IMG/VR virus record: IMGVR_UViG_3300042691_011070
Coordinates: 1-37,529 of that record
From: a virus
Reading direction: 5' to 3' (one strand)
Length of the DNA: 37,529 nucleotides
The notes below the pieces were generated by a model that worked only from the letters and a program-made list of their open reading frames with translations, did no database searches and had not been told where the DNA came from. The translations under genes and the position numbers were made by a program. Position 1 is the first letter of the stretch; the number at the start of each line of letters is the position of its first letter. Positions 27,263 to 36,000 of the stretch are shown one piece after another.

Positions 27263-29986
27263 ATGGCTGGCTTGAAAATCATGACGCAGGGTGGGTATGT
27301 GCCCCGCGTAGCAGCTCACCTGCTGGCAGACAACGAGGCGCAGCTCGCGCTCAATACCAAGTTGTATTCAGGTGACTTGCGTTCTTGGAAAAAGCTCGGA
27401 CTTCTATCCCCATCAATCACAGTTCAACCAGACACAAAGACCATCTTCAAGGGGAAAAGGAGTAACGGGAACGCTCTGTGGCTTTCGTGGCTTGACGCTG
27501 TGGACGTGGTGAGCAATCCGCTTACCGACGAAGACAACCCCATGTCGATCTATTACACCGGAGACGGCGCGCCAAAAAAGACAAACTCCGCGCTTGCCGG
27601 GATAATACAAGGTGTCTCGCCTCAAGACTGGTTGTACATGGGCGTACCAGCGCCGACTGATGCAATCAGTACAGCAAAAGGAGCGGCTAGCTTAGGCGAG
27701 ATCGAAGTGACGAACGGCGGATCTGGGTACAGCTTTGTGCCCACCGTGTCTATTGCGGGTGGCGGTGGTTCAGGAGCTGCTGGTGTGGCGGTGGTCTCTC
27801 AAGGCGTTGTAACGGACATTACGATGACCAACGTGGGCGCTGGCTATACCTCAAACCCGACCATTACGATTTCTGGTGCGGGCGGCTCCGCTGCAACAGC
27901 GACTCCGCGTAGGGGGAAGGTCACAGCCATATCCGTCACAGACGGTGGTACTGGTGGAAAGGTGGCCTCGATTAGCATTACAGCCACGGGGAAAGACTAT
28001 ACCTCAGCGCCTACGGTTGTGTTCTCTGGTAGCGGCACTGGCGCGGCGGCAACCGCAACTGTTTCTGGCGGCAAAGTCACCGGAATCACTCTCACAAACC
28101 CGGGCAAAAACTATCTAACGCCTCCGGAAATTTCTTTCACGGGTGGTGGAGGCTCTGGGGCTGAGGCGACAGCAACCCTCGGCACAGGTTTTTCTACAGC
28201 TCCGACTGTAACGTTCTCCGGTCCCGGCGCTGGCGCAGAGGCAACCGCATTCATTTCAAATGGTGTTCTAGTTGCTATCGTAGTAACCAACGGGGGCAGT
28301 GGCTACACATCAACTCCAACCGTTACCATTACTGGCACTGGAGCTACTGGCGCCACGGCGACTGCTACCGCCAACACTGGTGTGATTGCTGGGGTAAACA
28401 TAACTAACGGCGGTTCTGGTTATGGTCCAGTAGTTTCACTCACTGGTGGAGGCGGCACCGGCGCAACAGCTGAGCCTGTTGTGGACAATGGCGTCATTAC
28501 TTCAATCAGGCTCACCGACGCTGGGAGTGGCTACACCTCTGAGCCAACGGTCAGTATAACTGGTGGGGGTGGGAGCAGCGCCACTGCACAAGCTAAGTTC
28601 CGGACTGCTGAAACGCGCGTTTACACCTACACGTTTGTATCAGAGTTCGGCTCTATTCTAGAAGAGTCCGCCCCAGCGCCAATCTCGAGCGAGGTGAACA
28701 CCTCCAGTGGGCAGGAGGTAATCCTCAGTAACTTTTCTGCGCCCCCTCAGGTCAACTACAACATCACCAAAATCCGTATCTATCGGTCTGTGACTGGTAG
28801 CAATGCCACTTCCTTTCTGCTCGTTGATGAGATTAGTGCCCCGAGTACTCAATACACCGACAACAAGACATCAGCTGAGTTGGGTGAAGTGCTTCCTACG
28901 CTTGGGTGGAATGAGCCGCCCGCAGACCTGAGTGGCTTGTGCCTGTTGCCTAACCAATTTATGGCTGGCTTCAAGGGCAACCGCGTTTACTTCACACCAG
29001 TCAATGCCTTTCATACTTTCCCGGAAGAGTGGTCGATATCAGTGGGCGCCGACATCGTTGGAATCGATGTGTTCGGTCAATCGTTGGCTGTTATGACCAA
29101 GAACTACCCGTTTATTATTACAGGCAGCACGCCTGAGTCGATGTCCGCTGAGCGCGTTCCGATTCTCGAGCCGTGCGTATCAAAGAGTTCGATTGCTTCC
29201 GATGGTAGTGGTGTGATGTACGCAAGCCCGAATGGCATGTGCGTTATCAGCCTTGGAGTGCAGGGTCTCGCCACAGGGAACCTGATGCTCAGGGACAACT
29301 TCCAGAAGTTCAACCCAGCGACGATCGTTGGGGCGATGTTCGACGGCAAGTACTTTGGGTTCTTTAATGATGGCGCTGAGGTAATCAAGCAAGGCTCGTT
29401 CATATTGGATCGTGTCGTTCAGGCAACCCCCCTTACGCTAAGCAGTATTACAGCTTCTGCAGTGTTTGTTGATGATGATTCAGCAACGCTTCTGCTTGTT
29501 TCGAACAACATCATTCAGCGGTGGGAGGGCGATGAAATCAATACGCTCCCGTATGAATGGAAGAGCAAGCGGTTCGTCTTTGCTTCCCCCGCGAACTTGG
29601 GCGCCATTGAGGTTGATGGATCCTTTGACAGCATAGCCAACGCCGAGAATCTCCAGCAAAGGATTGCTCAGATTATCGCGGAGAACCAAGCACTGTTCGC
29701 TACCGGGGCGTCGCTCGGAGGAACTCTCAACGACATGTCCATGAACAGCCGAGATCTGAACGGCTCCATCCTTCAGAACATTCCGCAGATAGTGGATGAT
29801 GTCTATCTGCTTGTAGAGCTCTACTCTAATGGGGAGCTGGTACACACAGGTCAATACACAAGTAACGGTGTGTACCGGTTGCCGTCCGGCTTCAAGGGTC
29901 AAGTCTTTGAGGTCAAGCTTTCCGGCAACATCGAGTGCCGATACGTGAAGCTTGCTGAGACCATGAAGGAACTGAAGACGTTATGA
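27263..29986 (+). CDS. Tail nozzle-like protein with GSGYT repeat insert
   Basis: The flanks match short-tailed-phage tail nozzle/tube proteins: WLDAVDVVSNPLTDEDNPMS, YYTGDGAPK and GVPAPT before residue 131, then TRVYTYTFVSEFGSILEESA, PFIITGSTPESMSAERV and VMYASPNGMCVISLG after residue 445. Between them, residues about 146-445 are an insertion of about eight units with the pattern (V/I)TNGGSGYTSxPTVxIxGxGxxGAxATAxVxxGxV. The usual protein lacks this block, so the length (907) exceeds the family norm by about 300 residues. The repeats probably form a beta-rich projection from the tail. AGAGGAAA precedes the ATG. Confidence 0.75.
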   Translation: MAGLKIMTQGGYVPRVAAHLLADNEAQLALNTKLYSGDLRSWKKLGLLSPSITVQPDTKTIFKGKRSNGNALWLSWLDAVDVVSNPLTDEDNPMSIYYTGDGAPKKTNSALAGIIQGVSPQDWLYMGVPAPTDAISTAKGAASLGEIEVTNGGSGYSFVPTVSIAGGGGSGAAGVAVVSQGVVTDITMTNVGAGYTSNPTITISGAGGSAATATPRRGKVTAISVTDGGTGGKVASISITATGKDYTSAPTVVFSGSGTGAAATATVSGGKVTGITLTNPGKNYLTPPEISFTGGGGSGAEATATLGTGFSTAPTVTFSGPGAGAEATAFISNGVLVAIVVTNGGSGYTSTPTVTITGTGATGATATATANTGVIAGVNITNGGSGYGPVVSLTGGGGTGATAEPVVDNGVITSIRLTDAGSGYTSEPTVSITGGGGSSATAQAKFRTAETRVYTYTFVSEFGSILEESAPAPISSEVNTSSGQEVILSNFSAPPQVNYNITKIRIYRSVTGSNATSFLLVDEISAPSTQYTDNKTSAELGEVLPTLGWNEPPADLSGLCLLPNQFMAGFKGNRVYFTPVNAFHTFPEEWSISVGADIVGIDVFGQSLAVMTKNYPFIITGSTPESMSAERVPILEPCVSKSSIASDGSGVMYASPNGMCVISLGVQGLATGNLMLRDNFQKFNPATIVGAMFDGKYFGFFNDGAEVIKQGSFILDRVVQATPLTLSSITASAVFVDDDSATLLLVSNNIIQRWEGDEINTLPYEWKSKRFVFASPANLGAIEVDGSFDSIANAENLQQRIAQIIAENQALFATGASLGGTLNDMSMNSRDLNGSILQNIPQIVDDVYLLVELYSNGELVHTGQYTSNGVYRLPSGFKGQVFEVKLSGNIECRYVKLAETMKELKTL
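27698..28600 (+). repeat. Coding tandem repeats (GSGYT units)
   Basis: About eight imperfect units of roughly 90-110 bp encode GYTSxPTVTI followed by Gly/Ala/Thr-rich turns and a short strand pair. Some units are shortened or fused (around 27940-28000 and 28170-28230), a sign of past unequal recombination. The block is clean at both ends relative to conserved tail protein motifs. Confidence 0.7.
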
Positions 29987-30174
29987 AAAAGCCAAGTATC
30001 CCAGCCGTGAATGTCGCGGACTACAAAGTGGCCTCACTGCTTCGCCCAATCAAGGAGAACATTGAGACCATGACTGGGGTCCGTGGAGGGCCGTTGGCGC
30101 AGCTACCAAACAATGCCGATTTGGGCCAAGTTATTAGTACAATCAATGCCATAATAGCGCGACTGAATGCATAG
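29983..30174 (+). CDS. Conserved small tail-region protein, 63 aa
   Basis: The pattern LRPIKENIETMTGVRGGPLA, then LPNNADLGQVISTINAIIAR, is often seen as a short protein encoded right after the tail nozzle gene in podovirus-like phages; function unknown. The ATG overlaps the previous stop (ATGA). Two helices separated by a Gly/Pro loop are likely. Confidence 0.6.
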   Translation: MKKPSIPAVNVADYKVASLLRPIKENIETMTGVRGGPLAQLPNNADLGQVISTINAIIARLNA

Positions 30175-30175
30175 T

Positions 30176-30586
30176 ATGGCTGATCTGATATTTGACGTAG
30201 ATAGAATCTTCGAGTTCGTAACCGGCCAAGGTGTCCCAATGGTGTATTCGGCGGGCATGCAGGGTATAGGGGTCGAGCGTCAAGGCAACTTAGTGGGCGC
30301 GGTTCTGTACGACAGCTACAGCACCAACAACATCTTCATGCACGTGGCCGGAATTGAAGGTGGGCACTGGGCAACAAAGACTTTTGTTAAGGCCGTTTTC
30401 GGATACCCGTTTAACCAGCTTAAATGCAAGCGAGTGAGTGGATGGGTGGAAGCATCAAACATCAAGGCTCGTCAACTGGACGAACACCTAGGATTTAAAC
30501 CAGAGGCTGTGCTCGAGGGCGCGGCTAGAGACGGCGGCGACGTAATCATCTATCGGATGTGGCGAGAAGAATGCCGCTTTATCTAA
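30176..30586 (+). CDS. GNAT-like acetyltransferase
   Basis: The product (136 residues from this ATG, 139 from an ATG 9 nt upstream) shows a GNAT-like layout: GQGVPMVYSAGMQGIGVERQ, then LVGAVLYDSY, FMHVAGIEGGHWATKTFVKA, and the C-terminal KRVSGWVEASNIKARQLDEH with LGFKPEAVLEG. The last is the typical N..A..L.E.LGF.... acetyl-CoA region. Such proteins sit next to ejection genes in many podoviruses and may modify a virion or host protein. Neither start has a clear ribosome binding site. Confidence 0.7.
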   Translation: MADLIFDVDRIFEFVTGQGVPMVYSAGMQGIGVERQGNLVGAVLYDSYSTNNIFMHVAGIEGGHWATKTFVKAVFGYPFNQLKCKRVSGWVEASNIKARQLDEHLGFKPEAVLEGAARDGGDVIIYRMWREECRFI

Positions 30587-30597
30587 AGGACTAGAGA

Positions 30598-31782
30598 ATG
30601 TTCGAACACAAATACGACGACTTCATGCAGTTTTACGGGGATGTCTGCGAAGACCCGCGTGACCCAATCGAGCGCAAGCTAGCGGTCATGAAGAAACGCA
30701 ACATCGCTTTCGGCGGCAAAGGCAGTGCGCCTGACCCCAACCCCGGGATGCTTGCATCTGCTGAAGCTGCAAAGACTACAGCCGCAGCTCAGGAGCGTAT
30801 CGCCCAAAATACTCTTAACTTCTACAAGCAACAGTACGAAGAGTTCAAGCCATCGATACAACAAATGCTTCAGACGGAACTGAGCATTATGGGCGAGAAC
30901 AAGGATCGAGCTGCTGAGTATGCGGCTTATGAAAAAAGCACGTTCCGTCCAGTGGAACAGGCGCTTGTTGATCAGGCAAAGAATTACAACACCGAGGCAA
31001 AGCGAGAGGAGTTGGCTCGCACAGCGTCTTCTGATGTCGCTCAAGCATTTGGTAATGTTCGCGAGCAACAAAACAGGCAACTCGCGGCGGCGGGGATTAG
31101 GCCGAACTCAGGTAGGTTCGCTGCGCTCAATCAGACGATGCTCACGCAAGAGGCTTTGGCGAGAGCTGGTGCGCAGAACAGTGCTCGGTCTATGGCGGAA
31201 GATAAAGGCACAGCTCTGATGTACGACGCCGCTGGACTAGGAAGAAACCTTGCCACGAACGCATCTACTGCTTATGGCGTATCACTCAATGCCGGTCAGG
31301 GCGGTAGGCAATCTGCAATGGCTGGCGGGCAGATCATGGGCCAAGGGTTCCAAGGTGCGATCAATGCAAACAATGGCGCAATCGGCGGATACGGTGCAGC
31401 AGGCAACATCTACGGCCAAGAGTTCAACGCACGTATGCAGGGCTACAACGCACAGCAAGAAGCGGCTGGCGCTTTCTATGGCGGGTTGGGACAAATTGGT
31501 GGTATGGCGCTTGGTGCCTACTTCAAAGCTGACGGCGGCGAGATCCGTCGTGGCTTGCGGTTAGCTGATGGCGCTCATGTTGGCCCCGGCCCTGTAAGAG
31601 GTCCCGGTGGTCCAGTCGATGACAAGATTCCAGCGATGCTATCAAATGGTGAGTACGTCATTCCCGCAGATACGGCGGCAAAGATAGGCAAGAAGAACCT
31701 AGATAAGCTCGTAGCGGAAACCCACACACCTGCAGCGGTACAACGTCAGCGCAAGCGCAAAGCTCTTAAGGGGAAAAAATAA
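30598..31782 (+). CDS. Internal virion / DNA ejection protein with ADGG-DDKIPAMLSNGEYVIP tail
   Basis: The 394-residue protein is helical in residues about 50-230, then Gly/Ala/Gln-rich (GQGGRQSAMAGGQIMGQGFQ). At the C-terminus KADGGE (ADGG at 311-314) and LADGAHVG (322 on) are followed by GPGGPVDDKIPAMLSNGEYV, a motif typical of podovirus ejection and some tail proteins. The end is strongly basic. Place between tail and other ejection genes supports an internal core protein released into the host envelope with the DNA. AAAGGA precedes the ATG. Confidence 0.7.
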   Translation: MFEHKYDDFMQFYGDVCEDPRDPIERKLAVMKKRNIAFGGKGSAPDPNPGMLASAEAAKTTAAAQERIAQNTLNFYKQQYEEFKPSIQQMLQTELSIMGENKDRAAEYAAYEKSTFRPVEQALVDQAKNYNTEAKREELARTASSDVAQAFGNVREQQNRQLAAAGIRPNSGRFAALNQTMLTQEALARAGAQNSARSMAEDKGTALMYDAAGLGRNLATNASTAYGVSLNAGQGGRQSAMAGGQIMGQGFQGAINANNGAIGGYGAAGNIYGQEFNARMQGYNAQQEAAGAFYGGLGQIGGMALGAYFKADGGEIRRGLRLADGAHVGPGPVRGPGGPVDDKIPAMLSNGEYVIPADTAAKIGKKNLDKLVAETHTPAAVQRQRKRKALKGKK

Positions 31783-33065
31783 TGGCACGTGGATTGGGAG
31801 CATTTTTCTCAGGTGTTGCTGAGGGTTACCAGACCGGCAAGAAGCTAAATGCAATGGCAGCGCAAGAGCAGAGAGATAAAGAGCGCATGCTTATTGAGAA
31901 GGAACGAGCGGCTCTTGAAGGAAAGCGATTCACCCTAGAGGAGGAGAGAGCTAAGCGAGATGCTGATCAGTTCGGTATGACCAAGCAGCTCACGCAACAG
32001 CAAATCGAAGCTGGCGCGATTGATCTTGCACAGAGGAAGCGCGATCAGGCATTCCAAGATGATATGAAGGCAGCTTTTTCGGAGCTGCAGGCATTATCGC
32101 AGGGTGGCATTGAGGGTGATGTGGTAACGCCGCAGGGCGTGGCTTCTGGCCGCAGACGCTTTGCTAGTGTTGAGCAGGCAAATCAAGCGCTCGGCAAAGA
32201 AGGACTGACTTTCGTCCCCGGCTCAGTGAAAGAAGCCAAGCCGATGGACCCTATTGATTTTCAACGACGGGCTGCTGACGTCTGGAAATTGGTCAACGCA
32301 AAACACGGCAAGGTTGATCTCAAGATGCTCACGGAGAGCCGGAAATTTGATAGGGAAATCGAGCAGGAGGGGGCGATCAAGGCAATGCAATACGCGCTCA
32401 CCAACCCGTCCGATCAGAAGGGGATTCGAGAAAGATTCAATAAGCAGGGGAATGTGAAGCTGGGCGACGATGTCCAAATTGGAATCCGGAACGACGCGGT
32501 CATGGGTCCTGTTGTGTTTGGTTATCGGGTAGGTAAGGATGGTAAGCAGGAGTTGGTCTTTGATGGCTTCGAAGACATCATCCTCCCTTCAATGGGTCCT
32601 GAAGCATACGCTGCCGCCAAGTCCCAGTTTAAGCAACTTGCCATCAAAGAGAAGGGTGACAACGATCGCACTGATAAAAACAATGCGACCGCGAAAGAGA
32701 CCACCCAGATGAACAATGACACCAGCAAGGCAAACACCGCCAGCAACAATCAGACGGCCATCACGACTACGTCTATGAACAACAAGGCGGCTATGGACCG
32801 TGAGTTGATTCAAGCTCAAGTTAGAAAGAAGTCAGAGAAAGACCCGGTGTATGGGCAACTCGAAGATTTGATCATGGGTCAAGGCAAGGCGGCAATTAGT
32901 AATCCATCAAATGCCATGAACATTGACACTTACACCCAAGAGAACTTGGATACTTTGAACTATGCATACGCGTTGATCAAAGACGGCAAGGCAAGTTCGG
33001 TGCCGGACGCTGCTGCCAAGGCAACTGCAGCTGTTAGGGCCGCAAGGAACCAACCTAAGAAGTAA
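31782..33065 (+). CDS. Internal virion / ejection protein, coiled coil, 427 aa
   Basis: The N-terminus ARGLGAFFSGVAEGYQTGKK is followed by a long charged helix (about 25-95: QRDKERMLIEKERAALEGKR) and a middle domain (about 100-290). A second low-complexity Asn/Thr region follows (about 297-335: KNNATAKETTQMNNDTSKAN). Such helical, polar proteins next to a huge last gene match the gp15-type ejection proteins of short-tailed phages, which form a channel across the periplasm. The ATG overlaps the previous stop (TAATG). Confidence 0.65.
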   Translation: MARGLGAFFSGVAEGYQTGKKLNAMAAQEQRDKERMLIEKERAALEGKRFTLEEERAKRDADQFGMTKQLTQQQIEAGAIDLAQRKRDQAFQDDMKAAFSELQALSQGGIEGDVVTPQGVASGRRRFASVEQANQALGKEGLTFVPGSVKEAKPMDPIDFQRRAADVWKLVNAKHGKVDLKMLTESRKFDREIEQEGAIKAMQYALTNPSDQKGIRERFNKQGNVKLGDDVQIGIRNDAVMGPVVFGYRVGKDGKQELVFDGFEDIILPSMGPEAYAAAKSQFKQLAIKEKGDNDRTDKNNATAKETTQMNNDTSKANTASNNQTAITTTSMNNKAAMDRELIQAQVRKKSEKDPVYGQLEDLIMGQGKAAISNPSNAMNIDTYTQENLDTLNYAYALIKDGKASSVPDAAAKATAAVRAARNQPKK

Positions 33066-33076
33066 TTGGATAAACA

Positions 33077-36000
33077 ATGGCGATCTTCCAAACATCAGAC
33101 GAAGCAGGGAAACAGGTTCGCCGCAGAGGGCAGGCGATTGCAAGTGGCGAATACAACCCCGGCGACGTATATCGGCAGCAAAGAGGTCGCGAGTATGTGC
33201 CCGGCCAAGAAGCAGCTGAGTATCTGAGTCAGCAGCGCAGAGCCGCAATTGCTCCGCCCCCGCCTGTGCCATCTGCTGCGCCAAACCCCGCGCCAGCTTT
33301 ATCTGATTCAGATCGGGTCCTGCAAGAAATCCAATCGCGTTACAAAGCAGCATCTACAGCAAAAGCAGCGCCCACTCCGGAGACCGATGGAACCTTCTTG
33401 GGAGACGTAGGGCGGTCATTGGGCAGGGGAGCGATAAGCGTTGTTGGCGGTGTGAATGAGGTGGCAAACCTTGTTACGTTGGGCGCTCCTGATGCGGCAG
33501 CAAGAGCTATCTCTGGAACGACTCCCGGCGAGGTGCTGGACAAATGGCGGAAGGGTCTTAACGCCCAAGACTCCACGGAACTGCAGGCACAGCGCGCTGA
33601 GCTGGAGCAGGCCAAAGGTTTTGTCGATTCTTTCTCGACAATCCTTACCAACCCGCGCCTTGCCGGTTCGATGGTTTTTGAGATGGGGCCTCAGCTGGCC
33701 ACAGTTGCATTAGCCGCTCGTGCTGCTGCTGCTAGGGCTTTTAGTTCTGCTACAGCCTCTGGCTTGTCTGCTGGAGCTGCGGCCACTGCTGCGACAACAA
33801 GTGCTACTCGCACCGTTCTTGGCTTAAATGCCGCGATTGAAGGCGGCTCAGCTGGTATGGACGCTCGTCAGAATGTGATGACGATGAGCGAGGATGAGCT
33901 GAGTAAGTCTCCTCAGTATCAGCAGTTGTTATCACAATTTGGTGACACGCCAGAGGGTAGAAAGCAAGCGCGTGAACGCCTGTCTAATGACGCCTCTGCT
34001 GTCGCCGCATCTCTTGCTGGAACAATCTCGTTGCTGTCTGGCGGCTTAACTGGCGCTGGCAAGCTCGAAGCTAAGGTTCTCACTGGTCAAGTTGCATCCG
34101 AGATCGGGGAGCGCACCGCCAGCAAGGTCGTGGCGGAGATTGGCAAAGGCGTTGTCAAAGAAGGAGCACAAGAGGCTGTTGAGGAAGGCGGCTCTCAGTT
34201 TGCAACCAACGTTGGTACACGCTACTCGGGAGCTAAGCCTGATCAGGATCTTCTTGAGGGTGTTCCTCAGGCTGCTGGTGCTGGCGCCGCTCTAGGCGTT
34301 GCGGCTGGTGGCGGCTTTGGTACGCTCAGTGCTATTCGTGGCAGCAAGCCCGCAAGTACCCCACCCCCTCCTGCTGACAAGCCGGGCCAAACGCAACAAA
34401 CGCAACAAACGCAACAAACGCAGCAGACGCAGCAGACGCAACAATCATCAGCTGCCCGCCCTCCATTGACGGATGCTGAGTACGGCGCGGCTGTCAATAG
34501 TCCAGCCTACATGACCGCAGCATGGACTCGCGCTGACGAAGCCGGTCGTACCCGCATACAAACCGCCAACCCTGATCTCAACTTTGCAGAGCTGTCTCAG
34601 GACCAATCTATCCTGCAAGAGGGCAACTCCCGCATCGACAATAATCCTGACTTCTTTGCGGATTTCACCACTCGGTTAGCTGAAAACAACGCTAATCCTG
34701 ACGCTCGTGTGGACGACGCTCCGTTTGATGGCGGCACCATGAGAGATGCCCCGCCTGACCCAGTGCCTGTTCGTGAACGCATGAAGATGGCGCAAAGTCT
34801 GGCAGATGAAGGTCAAGCTATTGCCGAGGGTCAGTTCTCCCGAGAGAAACCTCTATCCACTCCAGCTTCCGACACGCTTAGTGCTGGCCCATCCGTTCAG
34901 CTTCCCGGCCAACCTCCGCTAGACATTCAGATCCGTGGCTACGAACGCCGCGCAGAAAATCTGATGTCCATGCCTGAGGGCGCTCGTCGCGCTGCCGCCA
35001 CTTCCTCGATGCAGGAAATGATCAGCCGGGGATTCACCCCAGAGCAGGCTCAGTCCGTCTTTGGATCTATCGCCAACCCACAACAAGGTGTTGTTGAGAA
35101 TGTTGAAGAGGTAGACGCAGCCCCACCTCCCGCCGATCTGGACTTCACACAAGAAGACATCCGTCCCAAGATCGACCCCAACTTCCAGACGTTTGCTCAA
35201 GTGAGTGAGCGTATGGCCCAGAGAGATCTGGAAAGGGAGCCGACCGCCAAGCCATCAGACTACATCGAGACCCCTATCCCTCCGCAGATCAGGGAGCTTG
35301 CTAAGCGCTTTGGTGTTCAGGTGTACGGTTTCCGGTACGCAGGCAACAACAAGCTGCTTCGCACCCGTCGTGGGTCTTCCCTGTCGGGCAGCGTCATGTT
35401 GATCAACGCTGACGCTCAGGACAACCACATGGCTATCTTTGGTCATGAGCTGTACCACGAGCTGCGCCGTAGAAACCCTGAAGTCGCTGCCCAGTTGGAA
35501 CAGGAGATCCTGTCTTACGTCACCCAGCCGGGCAAAGAGGTGTTAGCTCAAAAGCTACTGAATAGAGGCTACGACATCTCCAAGATTGATGAGGAGATGA
35601 CCGCCGACCTGATGGGCTACATGTTCACCGAGAAAGAGTTCTGGGCTGAGTTGAGTCAGAAGCAACCGACGCTTGTAGACAAAATCATTCAAGTCATCGA
35701 TGACATGCTTTACAAGTTCGGCTTCATGACCGAGCGCAACAGATTGATCGCAGAGTACGTGACCGACATGCAGAAGGTCAGGGAGATGCTGGTCGGATTT
35801 GTCACCGAGTCCCAAGGTGGGACTGACCTCGACTTCACCTCAGATGGCGCGATCGACAACGCCTTTGAGGGAACCAGCGACGAAGACAAGCAGACCTTAG
35901 CGCAAGTCCGCTCCTTGTTGGCAAGTGGTGAGTTTGAGCAAGCCCGTGGCATCTTCCGTAAGGCGGATCTGTACAAGAGGACCGGCGTCAACTTCAACGA

